DNA of 64,000 nucleotides from Snuella lapsa (GTDB lineage: Bacteria; Bacteroidota; Bacteroidia; Flavobacteriales; Flavobacteriaceae). This document shows positions 55,530-63,716 of the stretch, piece by piece. Position numbers and translations under genes: made by a program. The stretch spans positions 1-64,000 of the forward strand of contig NZ_BAABCY010000105.1 in NCBI RefSeq assembly GCF_039539345.1, in the 5' to 3' direction. The notes under the pieces are model-generated. The model searched no databases. It was not told the DNA's origin and was given only the letters and a program-made list of their open reading frames with translations. Each line of letters begins with the position of its first letter. Position 1 is the first letter of the stretch.

Positions 55530-55937
55530 TTAATTTGGAACAATTATTTGGGTTTGCTCGCCAGTACCTGTATCAAGTATATCTACAACGAGCCCTTCGT
55601 TAGACGGGAAGATTTCTACAACTAAAGCACCAAAAGAATACGTTCCTTCTGCCAAACCACTTTCACCAAATTGATCTGAAAAAAGCGTTCTCGATATTTG
55701 ACTCAATATTTGATTATTCAAATTTTCCTTAAATCTTTCCAACTCAGATTTTTGGCCTACATCTATTTGATTGGGATCCTTAAATGAATTCTGAGACTGC
55801 GCAGAACTTAATAACCAATTGTAGTTAAACGTATCGCCTCCGAACGCTGGATTTTTAGGTTTATAAACCAGATCTTGACTATATGCAAATCCTACAGCAA
55901 AAAACAAGAAAGGCAATAATACCAATAATTTTCTCAT
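55530..55937 (-). CDS. csgF: Curli assembly protein CsgF
   Basis: A 135-residue secreted protein with a signal peptide ending near FAYSQ. The mature start LVYKPKNPAFGGDTFNYNWL followed by LLSSAQSQNSFKDP is the CsgF pattern that inserts into the CsgG pore and couples secretion to nucleation. The C-terminal part EIFPSNEGLVVDILDTGTGE corresponds to the rest of the E. coli protein. It lies between csgE and csgG. Confidence 0.9.
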   Translation of the reverse strand: MRKLLVLLPFLFFAVGFAYSQDLVYKPKNPAFGGDTFNYNWLLSSAQSQNSFKDPNQIDVGQKSELERFKENLNNQILSQISRTLFSDQFGESGLAEGTYSFGALVVEIFPSNEGLVVDILDTGTGEQTQIIVPN

Positions 55938-56077
55938 GTGTTTATATTTTTTAATTAGTATGCTTCGACTAAAGTTTATATTGAACTAAGGGGATGAATT
56001 TGCTCAATCATGCATACAACCTTTTCATTGTTTGATTAAACTTATTAATGGATGTTTGCACTTTATCCTCTACTCTT

Positions 56078-56809
56078 TTAATATTGTGTGATGTATTTTT
56101 TTTGTTTTTTAATATCCTGGAAGTACTTAAATACTTTCCGTATTGACAATTTTGCCCTTTGCTCTAAATACTCCTGATTTGGTTTCACGAAAAACTCATC
56201 TACAACCGAATTATCAATACTTATTTGTATTATGGTGTTTCTCCCCAAACTTAATCTTTCTGATATTTTCACAATCTTACTTCCTTTTATCTGATTTAAA
56301 TTGTACATAGAATAAAAGAACTCGTAAAAATCCCTCCCTGCTTTCGTTTTTGTATCTTCTGTTACAATACCCAGAATCTCAATACCATCATTCGGTATTT
56401 TTGCTTCTACAGGCACATTATTATTCGACAAAACAAGTCTGTCCTTTCCCAAAAGCACGTCTTCGTCATCGTAAATCAGCAAAATGACTATAACTTTGTC
56501 TTTTTCATCCTGATTAATGGTTGTACCTGACAATTCTTTTGTTTCATTTGCCAAAAGTGTAAAACGCCCCTCCTGAGTCGATTTCGATGTGTTTGAAGTT
56601 TTATTATTGGCTTTTATAACATGCATAGAATACCTTAAGCTTTTAATAACATCTAGAGTATTTGTAGCTGTTCCCTTTACACTTATAAAATCATCTACAT
56701 TCTCAAACTTTATTTTTGCCACTATTTCTTTGTTTGTTAATTGGGCAAAACCCAGCTTAACAAACAAGGCACAAAAAAGCAGTAATATCTGATGACGCTT
56801 GCCGTACAT
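56078..56809 (-). CDS. csgE: CsgE with N-terminal CsgH-like domain
   Basis: A 243-residue secreted protein with signal peptide LLLFCALFVKLGFAQ. The C-terminal half (about 140-240) is CsgE: EILGIVTEDTKTKAGRDFYE, then KISERLSLGRNTIIQISID and FFVKPNQEYLEQRAKLSIRK. CsgE caps CsgG and delivers curlin. The N-terminal half (about 30-135) has the beta-sandwich pattern of CsgH, a curlin-binding chaperone known in alphaproteobacteria: VKGTATNTLDVIKSLRYSM, NTSKSTQEGRFTLLANETKE and VIVILLIYDDEDVLL. The fusion joins two periplasmic chaperone functions. Confidence 0.85.
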   Translation of the reverse strand: MYGKRHQILLLFCALFVKLGFAQLTNKEIVAKIKFENVDDFISVKGTATNTLDVIKSLRYSMHVIKANNKTSNTSKSTQEGRFTLLANETKELSGTTINQDEKDKVIVILLIYDDEDVLLGKDRLVLSNNNVPVEAKIPNDGIEILGIVTEDTKTKAGRDFYEFFYSMYNLNQIKGSKIVKISERLSLGRNTIIQISIDNSVVDEFFVKPNQEYLEQRAKLSIRKVFKYFQDIKKQKKYITQY

Positions 56810-56821
56810 ACTTTTAAAAAA

Positions 56822-57352
56822 TTAAAAACTTCTTATGACCAATGTTTTAGCCGTTCCTTGCATTTTAATTTTAATGTTGTTCGATAACGAATTAACACCA
56901 AACCTTTCCAGAAGTAAGTCGTCACCTTTCTGCAACAATTTAAAATTATCGTACGTTACATTTCCATACGCATAACTATAAACCGCATTATTATTTCCTT
57001 CCTGGATTAGCTCTTCCGAAACATCTGCTATAGCATTAACACTTTCTATGTTATTAAAATTTCCTACTTGGTAATATTTTATATCAGCACTCACATGAGT
57101 TGAAAATGCATGTATGGTATTATAATCCCCTACTTGCTGCAACGTAATTTCACTTTTAGGCGCCATTTTTTTATGGGATGCCAATCTTACCGCTTGTTGC
57201 TGCATTAAAAAATTGGATACTTGACTTTTATAGCTAAAGATCGACAACTCGTTATTAGTTCCATAATCACCTGACAATTCTTGAGAAAATGCCAAACTTG
57301 TTGAAAAACATATAAAAAGCATAAGTGCTATAAGGGCAGGGTGTATTTTCAT
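56822..57352 (-). CDS. Minor curlin-like protein (CsgB-type)
   Basis: A 176-residue secreted protein with signal peptide LIALMLFICFSTSLAFS. Several curlin-type Q-x-G-x-x-N units are visible: LQQVGDYNTIHAF, YYQVGNFNNIESV and LIQEGNNNAVYSY. The repeats are few and degenerate, and the C-terminus (KIKMQGTAKTLVIRSF) is basic, as in the nucleator CsgB of E. coli. It is a good candidate for the surface nucleator of the fibre. It ends 12 bases before csgE and starts 105 bases after the large curlin gene. Confidence 0.8.
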   Translation of the reverse strand: MKIHPALIALMLFICFSTSLAFSQELSGDYGTNNELSIFSYKSQVSNFLMQQQAVRLASHKKMAPKSEITLQQVGDYNTIHAFSTHVSADIKYYQVGNFNNIESVNAIADVSEELIQEGNNNAVYSYAYGNVTYDNFKLLQKGDDLLLERFGVNSLSNNIKIKMQGTAKTLVIRSF

Positions 57353-57394
57353 TGATACCGATTAAAAGGCTTGTTCTTAACAAAAACAAAGTAA

Positions 57395-57425
57395 GAAAAG
57401 GAGGCTTAAGACACACCTCCTTTTC
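57395..57425 (-). terminator. Hairpin between the major curlin and csgB-like genes
   Basis: GAAAAGGAGG pairs with CCTCCTTTTC around an 11-base loop. A short T-rich tail (TTACTTTG) follows on the minus strand. A weak terminator here would make more of the major curlin than of the downstream genes. Confidence 0.6.
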
Positions 57426-57457
57426 TTTTAATTTTATTGAACTAAAAAAAGGGGATA

Positions 57458-58651
57458 TTAGTTAGTTTGTAAAGTTCCTGCAACGTTTCCAACACCTGTT
57501 TGGGTTATCGTACTTACGTGCATGTTTCCAAATTGGGCAGATCCTGCTAAGTTTAATCCTCCATTTTGCAAAATGGTAGAATCATTACCATATCCAGACT
57601 GAAGTGTTACTCCTAAGTTGTACCCTCCATCCTGATCTATTAAACTTACGTTTTCTTCACCAAACTGAGTTTGCAATGCTACATTAGTATTTCCAACTTG
57701 ATAAGCTTTAGCTTCATTTTTGTTACCATATTGGTATTGGTAAGCTCTGTTCCCAAAATACATTTGATCTACTAAAGCTTTATTTTTGTTACCATATTGA
57801 TTTTGGTTAGCATAGTTATTGGCTCCAACTTGATCTGCTTTTACTCTGTTTCTATCACCATTCTGATCTTGTTTGGCTATGTTAAAAGCACCATCTTGAT
57901 CTACTTTTGCTTTATTTTTATTGCCGTCTTGATCTTGCTCTGCATAATTTGAGAAACCATCCTGCTCTGCAAAAGCCATATTTTCATCACCATCTTGATC
58001 TTGTGCAGCATAGTTATAACCACCGTCCTGGATCAACTTAGCACTATTACCGTTTCCATTTTGGGTCTGGTAACCTTCGTTGCTTTTTCCCAATTGGTCT
58101 ACATATGCGTAGTTATTATTTCCTTTTTGGTATTGATCGGCGTAATTACCTTTTCCTTCTTGATTGGCAATAGCAAGATTACCATCAGAATGGTTAGGTC
58201 CACTGTTTTGATCCTGTCTTGCTTCGTTATTTCTTCCTTTTTGATCTACATGAGCTTCGTTGTTATCAAATCGTTGTTTTTGCCAAGAAACATTCCCTTT
58301 TCCTCTTTGGTAAGCAGTGGTCAAGTTGCCTTCGGCATATCCAACCCCCACATCAACAGTAGCACTATTGTATCTACCTCTTTGTGTAACGTAACTATCG
58401 TTATCATCACCTGCTTGTTTAATATCTGCCGTGTTTTTTTTCCCAACTTGATCTACAAAAGCTGCATTGTAATGTCCTCCATCTACATTGTTTTTACCGT
58501 CTTGATCTACTTTAGACTCATTCATATAGCCTACTTGACTAACTAAGGATAAGTTTGCTGTTCCTGTCTGGTCTACATCACTGACATTACTTTGAGCAAA
58601 TGCAAATGCTCCACATAACATTAAGGTTGTACTAAAAAAATAATTTTTCAT
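57458..58651 (-). CDS. Major curlin (CsgA-like functional amyloid)
   Basis: A 397-residue secreted protein with signal peptide TTLMLCGAFAFAQ. The mature part is built almost wholly of 11-residue curlin half-repeats of the form Q-x-G-x-x-N (for example VDQDGKNNVDG, YQKGNNNYAYV, QDQDGDENMAF). I count about 33, against 10 in E. coli CsgA, so the fibre subunit would have a far longer beta-solenoid. Many units carry Asp-Gly (DQDG), giving an acidic core. It is the first gene of the operon; the accessory genes csgE, csgF and csgG follow. Confidence 0.92.
   Translation of the reverse strand: MKNYFFSTTLMLCGAFAFAQSNVSDVDQTGTANLSLVSQVGYMNESKVDQDGKNNVDGGHYNAAFVDQVGKKNTADIKQAGDDNDSYVTQRGRYNSATVDVGVGYAEGNLTTAYQRGKGNVSWQKQRFDNNEAHVDQKGRNNEARQDQNSGPNHSDGNLAIANQEGKGNYADQYQKGNNNYAYVDQLGKSNEGYQTQNGNGNSAKLIQDGGYNYAAQDQDGDENMAFAEQDGFSNYAEQDQDGNKNKAKVDQDGAFNIAKQDQNGDRNRVKADQVGANNYANQNQYGNKNKALVDQMYFGNRAYQYQYGNKNEAKAYQVGNTNVALQTQFGEENVSLIDQDGGYNLGVTLQSGYGNDSTILQNGGLNLAGSAQFGNMHVSTITQTGVGNVAGTLQTN
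57461..58590 (-). repeat. Tandem curlin half-repeats within the major curlin gene
   Basis: About 33 in-frame units of 33 bases, recognisable by codons for Gln-x-Gly-x-x-Asn. Two copies in the middle (NYAAQDQDGDENMAFAEQDG and NYAEQDQDGNKNKAKVDQDG) are close in sequence, which suggests recent duplication. These are protein repeats and not a CRISPR array. Confidence 0.85.
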
Positions 58652-58964
58652 GTTTTAAAAATTTGGATTAATTAATAGGTTAATATTTTAGTTCAATAAA
58701 ATACTGGGGGTAAATAGCAAATAACACAAAGCATTGATGGTCGTATATAAAAAACTGAGAGTCATTTTTTCTTAATTAGACATAAACTCAACTACGAAAA
58801 ACAAAATAGGTTTTGGTAGTTTTTCATGAAATTTACATTGATCATTGAGAGATGCTTTTTTGTGTTACTCATTAGTTATGATAGAAACAACCATAAAATA
58901 AAATACCCTACTACTTTTATTCTTTTTAAGACCAAATGCAGAAAAATACTTTTCAACGGGCAAA
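58652..58964. other. Upstream region of the curli operon
   Basis: This 313-base AT-rich stretch between the glnN-type gene terminator and csgA should hold the curli promoter. I see no clear -33/-7 consensus and no csgD-like gene. A T-rich tract around 58855-58875 could be part of a control element. Nothing else is supported. Confidence 0.5.
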
Positions 58965-58995
58965 AAAAATCCTAATCGGTTAGATTAGGATTTTT
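58965..58995 (-). terminator. Terminator of the type III glutamine synthetase gene
   Basis: AAAAATCCTAATC pairs with GATTAGGATTTTT around a 5-base loop and continues in T residues on the minus strand. It begins 23 bases after the stop codon. Confidence 0.9.
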
Positions 58996-59017
58996 GATTC
59001 TATAGTAGGCAAATAGA

Positions 59018-61204
59018 TTATCTTGTAAACAGTAATTCCCTATACTTTGTTAAAGGCCAAATCTCATCGTCAATTAACAACTCTAGCTTATCGCAGTGAT
59101 AGCGAATATCATCAAATAGCGGTTTAACATTAAAACAATATGCATAGGCTTTTTTTTCAATGTCATCAATGCTATTAGCTTTTTTGCGTTCGTTAATCAT
59201 TTTAGTAACATTTGCATTTATCCCTTCAATATGACTGGAAATATCTTCTATTAAGCTCAACTGTTCCTTGGATACCGCCTCATACTTTTTATCGAAAATT
59301 TCCTTTAAACCCTTTACGTTCTCTATAAGAATATTTTGATACTTCACTGCTGTAGGCACAATATGATTCCTTGCAATATCACCTAGCACACGGCCTTCTA
59401 TTTGGATATGCATGATATAAGCTTCAATTTCAATCTCATAACGCGCCTCAGTCTCTATACGACTCATAACTTCCATTTCTTCAAACAAGGCTATCGTTTG
59501 CTCTGAAATACGCGCTTTTAAGGCTTCTGGGGTTGTTTTGTTATTACTTAGCCCCCTTCTCTTAGCTTCTTCTTCCCATTCTTTTCCATAGCCATTACCT
59601 TCAAACAAAATATCTCTGGACGATTTAATATACTCGCGTAACACATTAAATATTGCCTCGTCTTTCTTTAAGTCTTTCTTATCTATCAGGGCATCCACTT
59701 CTACTTTAAAATCCTTTAACTGTTTAGCTACGATAGTATTTAAAACCGTCATTGGGTTACCACAATTTGCTGTAGATCCAACAGCTCTAAACTCGAACTT
59801 ATTACCAGTAAATGCAAAAGGAGAGGTTCTGTTCCTATCTGTATTATCTAATAAAACATCTGGAATTTTACCAACAACATTCAACTTAAGTTCTGTTTTT
59901 TCCTGAGGTGATAACTTCCCTTTTGTAACGCCTTCTAATTCCTCCAACACTTTGGTAAGTTGCTCTCCAATAAATACCGAAATGATTGCTGGTGGTGCTT
60001 CGTTTGCTCCCAGTCTGTGATCGTTACTAGCCGATGCTATAGCAGCACGCAACAAAGCCTCATGCTTATGAACTGCCTTAATTGTATTTATGAAGAATGT
60101 TAAAAATTGTAAATTACTCATTGGCGTTTTTCCTGGAGCTAATAAATTAACTCCTGTATCTGTTGAAAGCGACCAGTTGTTATGCTTTCCTGAGCCATTA
60201 ATTCCGGCAAAAGGTTTTTCATGCATCAAAACTTTAAAGTTATGACGAGAAGCAATACGTCCCATAACATCCATTAATAGGGAATTATGATCTACCGCCA
60301 AATTGGCTTCTTCAAAAATAGGTGCTAATTCAAATTGATTGGGCGCTACTTCGTTATGGCGTGTTTTTACTGGAATCCCTAAAAGCATACACTCATTTTC
60401 CAACTCGCGCATAAAATTTAAGGCTCTTGTTGGAATTGACCCAAAATAATGATCGTCCAATTGTTGTCCTTTTGCCGGCGAATGCCCTAAAAGGGTACGC
60501 CCTGTTAATGTAATGTCTGGACGACTCGCAGCTAACCGCTTATCTATTAAAAAGTACTCCTGCTCCCAACCTAAAGATGACGACACTTTTTTTACGTTCT
60601 TGTCAAAATAACGACACACCGCTGTAGCAGCATCATCAACAGCATGGAGCGCCCTTAACAATGGCGTTTTATAATCTAATGCTTCTCCTGTATACGCAAC
60701 AAAAATGGTTGGGATACATAAGGTCGTTCCATAAATAAATGCAGGCGATGTTGGATCCCAAGCAGTATAGCCCCTTGCCTCAAAAGTATTCCTAATACCT
60801 CCACTAGGAAAACTGGAAGCATCGGGTTCCTGTTGCACTAACTGACTCCCTCCAAACTTTTCAATAGCCATTCCATCTCCAGTAGTTTCAAAAAAGGCAT
60901 CATGTTTTTCTGCTGTTGCTCCAGTTAATGGCTGAAACCAATGTGTGTAATGAGTCACTCCTTTAGACAAAGCCCAATCCTTCATTGAAGACGCAACTTG
61001 ATCTGCAATACCTCGATCGATCTTTTTACCATACTTTATGGCATTAACGACCCCAACAAAAGCATCCTTGGTTAAATATTGACGCATGGTATTTTCGTTA
61101 AACACATTTTCTCCAAATAATTCAGAACGCCGTATCTTCTCTTCTACAGCAACTGGTTTTGAACCTAAAGATCCTTTTATAGCATGAAATCTTAATGTTG
61201 ACAT
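59018..61204 (-). CDS. Glutamine synthetase type III
   Basis: A 728-residue enzyme that makes glutamine from glutamate, ammonia and ATP. The long form, with MSTLRFHAIKGSLGSKPVAV at the start and a C-terminal helical tail, is type III (GlnN). The active-site segments are QEYFLIDKR, NEVAPNQFELAPIFEEANLA, HEKPFAGINGSGKHNNWSLS and DNTDRNRTSPFAFTGNKFEF. It is divergent from a type II enzyme, 267 bases away, with a -7 box between. Type III is the usual form in Bacteroidota. Confidence 0.96.
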   Translation of the reverse strand: MSTLRFHAIKGSLGSKPVAVEEKIRRSELFGENVFNENTMRQYLTKDAFVGVVNAIKYGKKIDRGIADQVASSMKDWALSKGVTHYTHWFQPLTGATAEKHDAFFETTGDGMAIEKFGGSQLVQQEPDASSFPSGGIRNTFEARGYTAWDPTSPAFIYGTTLCIPTIFVAYTGEALDYKTPLLRALHAVDDAATAVCRYFDKNVKKVSSSLGWEQEYFLIDKRLAASRPDITLTGRTLLGHSPAKGQQLDDHYFGSIPTRALNFMRELENECMLLGIPVKTRHNEVAPNQFELAPIFEEANLAVDHNSLLMDVMGRIASRHNFKVLMHEKPFAGINGSGKHNNWSLSTDTGVNLLAPGKTPMSNLQFLTFFINTIKAVHKHEALLRAAIASASNDHRLGANEAPPAIISVFIGEQLTKVLEELEGVTKGKLSPQEKTELKLNVVGKIPDVLLDNTDRNRTSPFAFTGNKFEFRAVGSTANCGNPMTVLNTIVAKQLKDFKVEVDALIDKKDLKKDEAIFNVLREYIKSSRDILFEGNGYGKEWEEEAKRRGLSNNKTTPEALKARISEQTIALFEEMEVMSRIETEARYEIEIEAYIMHIQIEGRVLGDIARNHIVPTAVKYQNILIENVKGLKEIFDKKYEAVSKEQLSLIEDISSHIEGINANVTKMINERKKANSIDDIEKKAYAYCFNVKPLFDDIRYHCDKLELLIDDEIWPLTKYRELLFTR

Positions 61205-61245
61205 TTTTTAAAACAATTTTAACAAGTTGAGTAATAAAATTTTAG

Positions 61246-61253
61246 CAAAAATA
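61246..61253 (-). promoter_or_regulatory. Candidate -7 box of the type III glutamine synthetase gene
   Basis: The minus strand reads TATTTTTG (TAnnTTTG), 42 bases before the start codon. No -33 TTTG lies at 19 bases. Confidence 0.45.
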
Positions 61254-61433
61254 AGGTTCGAAAAACAATAATCCGACATAATCCCCAAAATTTGTTGTTA
61301 ACAATCTTTCAATAATTACATCTAAAAATATTCTTTTTTTAAATTATACCTTAAAAAAATAGGGTCTAAATAAAAATAACCTGTACTTTTATTAAAACAC
61401 CCCCATAAATTACAAAGTATCACATAAAAAATT

Positions 61434-61441
61434 ATATTTGT
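61434..61441 (+). promoter_or_regulatory. Candidate -7 box of the type II glutamine synthetase gene
   Basis: TATATTTG fits TAnnTTTG and lies 31 bases before the start codon. The expected -33 position reads TTAC and is not a good match. Confidence 0.5.
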
Positions 61442-61471
61442 ATCATTATTTCAATTAATAAAACATCTATT

Positions 61472-62533
61472 ATGGCAAAAATTAAATTAGAATACATCTG
61501 GTTAGACGGATACTTCCCTACTCAAAATATGAGAAGTAAAACCAAGGTTGAGGAGCATGAAAATTTTCAAGGCACACTTGAAGAAATAGGAAATTGGTCG
61601 TTTGACGGATCTTCAACGAAACAAGCGGAAGGTGGATCATCTGATTGTATCCTAAAACCGGTTGCTATCTATCCAGATCCTGAAAGAAATAACGGATACT
61701 TAGTAATGACTGAAGTTCTAAACCCTGATGGTACTCCACACGTATCTAATGGTAGAGCTACTATTGATGATGAAGATGATGATTTCTGGTTTGGTTTTGA
61801 GCAAGAATATTTCATCATGGATGTTCATACTGAATTACCTCTAGGATTCCCAAGAGGCGGGTATCCAAAACCTCAAGGTATGTACTACTGTTCTGTTGGT
61901 GGTTTAAACACACACGGAAGAGATTTAGTTGAGGAGCATGCTGATTTATGTATAGCAGCTGGATTGAACTTTGAAGGCATCAACCAAGAAGTAGCTTGCG
62001 GACAGTGGGAATTCCAATTATTTGCCAAAGGTGCAAAACAAGCTGGTGACGAAATTTGGGTTGCAAGATATCTATTGGACAGATTAACTGAAAAATACGG
62101 CTACTATATTGAGTACCATCCAAAACCACTTGGAAAAGATTTGGATTGGAACGGTTCCGGTATGCACGCCAACTTCTCAAACAGTACACTAAGAACTTGT
62201 GGTTCTAAAGAGGTATATGAAAAAATATGTGAAGCGTTCCGCCCAGTTGTTGATGAGCACATTGCGGTTTACGGTGAATTTAATGACCAACGTTTAACCG
62301 GGTTACACGAAACTGCCGCTATCACTGATTTCTCTTACGGTGTTTCTGATAGGGGTGCTTCTATACGTATTCCAATTGCAACTGTAGAAAGAGGATACAA
62401 AGGTTGGTTAGAAGATAGAAGACCTGCATCTAACGGTGATCCATACAAAATTGCTGCTAGAATTATTAAAACTGTTAAATCTGCTGATGTTACTGCTGAT
62501 GCAGCTGAGACACTTAATTCTGCCAAAGCTTAA
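61472..62533 (+). CDS. Glutamine synthetase type II
   Basis: A 353-residue glutamine synthetase of the eukaryotic-like short type. The motifs are NWSFDGSSTKQAEGGSSDCI (near the N-terminus), WFGFEQEYFIMD, DWNGSGMHANFSN and the C-terminal YGVSDRGASIRIP; there is no adenylylation site, unlike type I. It joins ammonia to glutamate. Its neighbour is a type III enzyme on the other strand, so two unrelated-length glutamine synthetases share one intergenic control region. It has its own terminator. Confidence 0.96.
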   Translation: MAKIKLEYIWLDGYFPTQNMRSKTKVEEHENFQGTLEEIGNWSFDGSSTKQAEGGSSDCILKPVAIYPDPERNNGYLVMTEVLNPDGTPHVSNGRATIDDEDDDFWFGFEQEYFIMDVHTELPLGFPRGGYPKPQGMYYCSVGGLNTHGRDLVEEHADLCIAAGLNFEGINQEVACGQWEFQLFAKGAKQAGDEIWVARYLLDRLTEKYGYYIEYHPKPLGKDLDWNGSGMHANFSNSTLRTCGSKEVYEKICEAFRPVVDEHIAVYGEFNDQRLTGLHETAAITDFSYGVSDRGASIRIPIATVERGYKGWLEDRRPASNGDPYKIAARIIKTVKSADVTADAAETLNSAKA

Positions 62534-62558
62534 GATAAACAAACATTTTGTTCATAAT

Positions 62559-62587
62559 AAAAAAGACTGCTAAACGCAGTCTTTTTT
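62559..62587 (+). terminator. Terminator of the type II glutamine synthetase gene
   Basis: AAAAAAGACTGC pairs with GCAGTCTTTTTT around a 5-base loop. It starts 25 bases after the stop and could also serve the convergent antiporter gene. Confidence 0.9.
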
Positions 62588-62627
62588 ATTGCAATAATAT
62601 CTACAAATTAATTCTTTCGCATATAAA

Positions 62628-63572
62628 TTATTTCATAGCAAATACCAAAAACATAAACACTCCATAAGCAAATACCAATAAAAACCCTTTAGCCCTGCTT
62701 ATCTGAAATTTCTGCTTAACAAATACCATAGGCAGTAACACTAAAGCAAAACCCAGCATCCAAAAAATATCATTGGAAAGTATCTGTTTTTCAGTTACTG
62801 GTATCGGCTTAACAATAGCTGTTAGCCCCAAAACAGAGCCAATGTTAAATATATTGGAACCAATTAAATTACCAAGTGAAATAGCTTTCTCTTGTTTAGC
62901 GGCCGCGATCACCGATGCAGCCAACTCTGGTACACTTGTACCAATAGCTATTAAGGAAACTCCTATTACCGCCTCACTTACTCCAATGGCCTGCGCTATT
63001 TCTTTAGCTCCCTCCACTAACCATTCGCTACCATAATATAAAGCTGAAGCCCCAATGACCAACCAAATAAAAATTTTAAAACCAGACACAACGGCCAAAG
63101 TTTCGTCAACTTCGTCTACAACTGTATTATTTTTTAACCCTCTTATCAATACCATTAAAAATAATATAAGGCCAGCAAACAATGTACTTCCTTCTACAAG
63201 CGAAAGTTTTGCATCATTGTAAAGAAAATAATATAAGAATAAAGAAAACACCATCATGACAGGCCAGTTGAGCTTGTAAAACGATCTATCGACCGCTATT
63301 GGCCCTACCAAAGCCGTTATTCCCAAAACCAAACCTATATTAGCAATATTAGAACCTACTACATTATTGATAGCTATTGCCGGAGACCCTGATAAAGCAG
63401 CCTGAATACTCACCAATAGTTCTGGTGCAGAAGTCGCAAAGGAAACAACGGTCATCCCTATAACCATTTTGGATATGTCGAACTTAAAAGACAAAGCTAC
63501 AGATGACCGTACCAAAAACTCTCCACCAATTACCAAGAGCACGAAACCTAGAACAACTAAAATTATACTCAT
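62628..63572 (-). CDS. Calcium/sodium antiporter (CaCA family)
   Basis: A 314-residue inner-membrane protein. I take ATG at 63572 (MSIILVVLGFVLLVIGGEFL) as the start; the longer frame to 63620 adds a charged stretch foreign to the family. The two alpha-repeats are clear: MTVVSFATSAPELLVSI with VVGSNIANIGLVLG, and LIAIGTSVPELAASVIA with LIGSNIFNIGSVLG, the usual inverted ion-binding repeats. About ten transmembrane segments are expected. It exchanges Ca2+ for Na+ or H+. It is not in an operon. Confidence 0.92.
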   Translation of the reverse strand: MSIILVVLGFVLLVIGGEFLVRSSVALSFKFDISKMVIGMTVVSFATSAPELLVSIQAALSGSPAIAINNVVGSNIANIGLVLGITALVGPIAVDRSFYKLNWPVMMVFSLFLYYFLYNDAKLSLVEGSTLFAGLILFLMVLIRGLKNNTVVDEVDETLAVVSGFKIFIWLVIGASALYYGSEWLVEGAKEIAQAIGVSEAVIGVSLIAIGTSVPELAASVIAAAKQEKAISLGNLIGSNIFNIGSVLGLTAIVKPIPVTEKQILSNDIFWMLGFALVLLPMVFVKQKFQISRAKGFLLVFAYGVFMFLVFAMK

Positions 63573-63716
63573 AAAAACAATTTTTTGCGAAGATAATACA
63601 CCCTCTTTTAAAGCAGGCATAGATTTTTACAATTGTTAACATTCGATGATAAAATTCAGTTAAACTTTTACAACACATTTAATTCTGTTATAATTTTGAT
63701 TAAAAAAGTTTTAACC

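Noticed and set aside
57461..58590. Regular 33-base repeats that could suggest a CRISPR or minisatellite
   Set aside because: They are in frame, degenerate and encode curlin half-repeats; there are no spacers.
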